Shown here: in pieces, positions 5,811 to 6,137 of the stretch
How the letters are laid out: each line of letters starts with the position of its first letter
Numbering within the stretch: position 1 is the first letter of the stretch
Origin: JBDHTS01 sp044220535
Lineage (GTDB): Bacteria; Pseudomonadota; Alphaproteobacteria; Micavibrionales; Micavibrionaceae
Assembly: GCA_044220535.1 (NCBI GenBank)
Contig: JBGAQU010000108.1
Location: 1-6,137 of the forward strand
Length of the DNA: 6,137 bases
Direction: 5' to 3'
Notes under the pieces: generated by a model
Databases searched by the model: none
Told to the model about the DNA's origin: nothing
Seen by the model: the letters and a program-made list of their open reading frames with translations, nothing else
Made by a program: the position numbers and the translations under genes

Positions 5811-5954
5811 AACCTGATGAGCGTGTCTACAGTCATTAAGAGACGCCGTCTCGCCATTCGCTGATCACACTGGCAGTTCGGCCTCATCGGCATTGATCTC
5901 AAGGATGTGGCGATATTAAGGAAAATAGGACGGCTGGTGAAGGATTTAGGATAA
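5811..5954 (+). pseudogene. Frameshifted relic of the 3' end of a pgmB-like HAD gene
   Basis: Three blocks here match the intact gene at 4578-5324 in order and at near-equal spacing. AGACGCCGTCTC (5841-5852) equals 5183-5194 and encodes the motif IV region. TTCGGCCTC (5877-5885) followed by ATCGGCATTGA (5886-5896) matches 5223-5245 with one substitution and a 3-nt gap. TGGTGAAGGAT (5935-5945) equals 5290-5300. The span from GTCATT to GGAT is 114 nt here and 126 nt in the intact gene. Single-base indels near 5838 and 5876 break the frame. Read piecewise, the peptide is PDER..V, I..DAVS, FGL.IGID, KIGRLVKDLG and then TAA at 5952-5954. The upstream PDER, where the intact gene has PANK, suggests a diverged homologue rather than a recent copy. 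The start of the relic is uncertain; similarity fades before about 5811. Confidence 0.65.
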
Positions 5955-5965
5955 CTTCTCTAGCT

Positions 5966-5980
5966 TGGTTTCAAAAACCA
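5966..5980. repeat. Perfect short hairpin after the right-edge gene
   Basis: TGGTTT-CAA-AAACCA forms a 6-bp stem with a 3-nt loop in the gap between the relic and the convergent minus-strand gene. It begins 1 bp beyond the TAG of that gene. No T-tract follows on either strand, so a terminator role is only suggested by position. Confidence 0.3.
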
Positions 5981-5981
5981 C

Positions 5982-6137
5982 CTATGCCGGAGCGAAACTG
6001 GCAAAAGTTTCAATGACATTACGTTGGAACTGGGTAAGGCCCTCCTTACCGAGAAAAATCTGGGTCTGTTTCTGTATGGCTTCGGGCAGTTTTGTCCGGA
6101 CAATACCATCCACTTCTTGCTCAGCAGTGACGACGCC
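5982..6137 (-). CDS. C-terminal fragment of an unidentified protein (runs off the right edge)
   Basis: On the minus strand a frame open from the window edge runs for 51 codons to TAG at 5984-5982. The peptide starts GVVTAEQEVDGIVRTKLPEA and ends QRNVIETFASFAPA. It reads as two amphipathic helices around a short glycine-containing turn (FLGKEG) and has protein-like composition, unlike the other frames here. The protein starts outside the window and so is of unknown length. There are no motifs that allow a family assignment. It converges on the pgmB-like relic, which sits 27 bp away. A 7-bp inverted repeat inside it (GGTAAGG at 6033-6039, CCTTACC at 6044-6050) appears to be a coding coincidence. 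Confidence 0.65.
   Translation of the reverse strand, partial: GVVTAEQEVDGIVRTKLPEAIQKQTQIFLGKEGLTQFQRNVIETFASFAPA

Noticed and set aside
5840..5852. GAGAC-GCC-GTCTC hairpin that could be taken for a terminator after the 127-aa gene
   Set aside because: The bases are explained by homology to motif IV of the pgmB-like gene, and no T-run follows.
6033..6050. Inverted repeat GGTAAGG-CCCT-CCTTACC
   Set aside because: It lies within the coding frame of the right-edge gene and is not followed by a T-tract on either strand, so a terminator call is not supported.

Overview
The window looks like a stretch of chromosome from a GC-rich Gram-negative bacterium, most likely a proteobacterium and perhaps an alphaproteobacterium. 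This is inferred from the E. coli-type (non-ROK) glucokinase, two genes with Sec signal peptides, Shine-Dalgarno sites and GC-rich codon use. No rRNA or other decisive taxonomic marker is present.

Layout, left to right. A minus-strand pair covers the left edge: a secreted protein of about 436 residues built from roughly 50-residue repeats (probable beta-propeller), followed after 5 bp by the start of a second gene that runs off the window. Divergent from it is a plus-strand GT4-type glycosyltransferase. Converging on that is a minus-strand pair: glucokinase (glk) followed by a doubtful 83-codon ORF. Divergent from glk are a small secreted orphan (185 aa) and a HAD-superfamily beta-phosphoglucomutase-like gene (pgmB-like). 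Next comes an AT-rich stretch with a well-formed promoter, an operator-like dyad and a 127-aa orphan gene. It is followed by a decayed, frameshifted relic that aligns collinearly with the 3' end of the pgmB-like gene. The right edge holds the C-terminal 51 codons of an unidentified minus-strand gene.

Functional picture. Glucokinase makes glucose-6-phosphate, and a beta-phosphoglucomutase interconverts beta-glucose-1-phosphate and glucose-6-phosphate. Together they are the two enzymes needed to use both products of an inverting disaccharide phosphorylase (maltose- or trehalose-type). No phosphorylase or sugar transporter is in the window. The glycosyltransferase suggests envelope or glycolipid synthesis nearby. 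The two orphans and the propeller protein have no function I can assign.

The most notable non-routine observation is the pgmB-like relic just downstream of the AT-rich orphan gene, on the same strand as the intact copy. It implies a past duplication or an insertion/recombination event. I see no CRISPR array, tRNA, rRNA, transposase or recognisable defence system. I could not substantiate a large undescribed multi-gene system.
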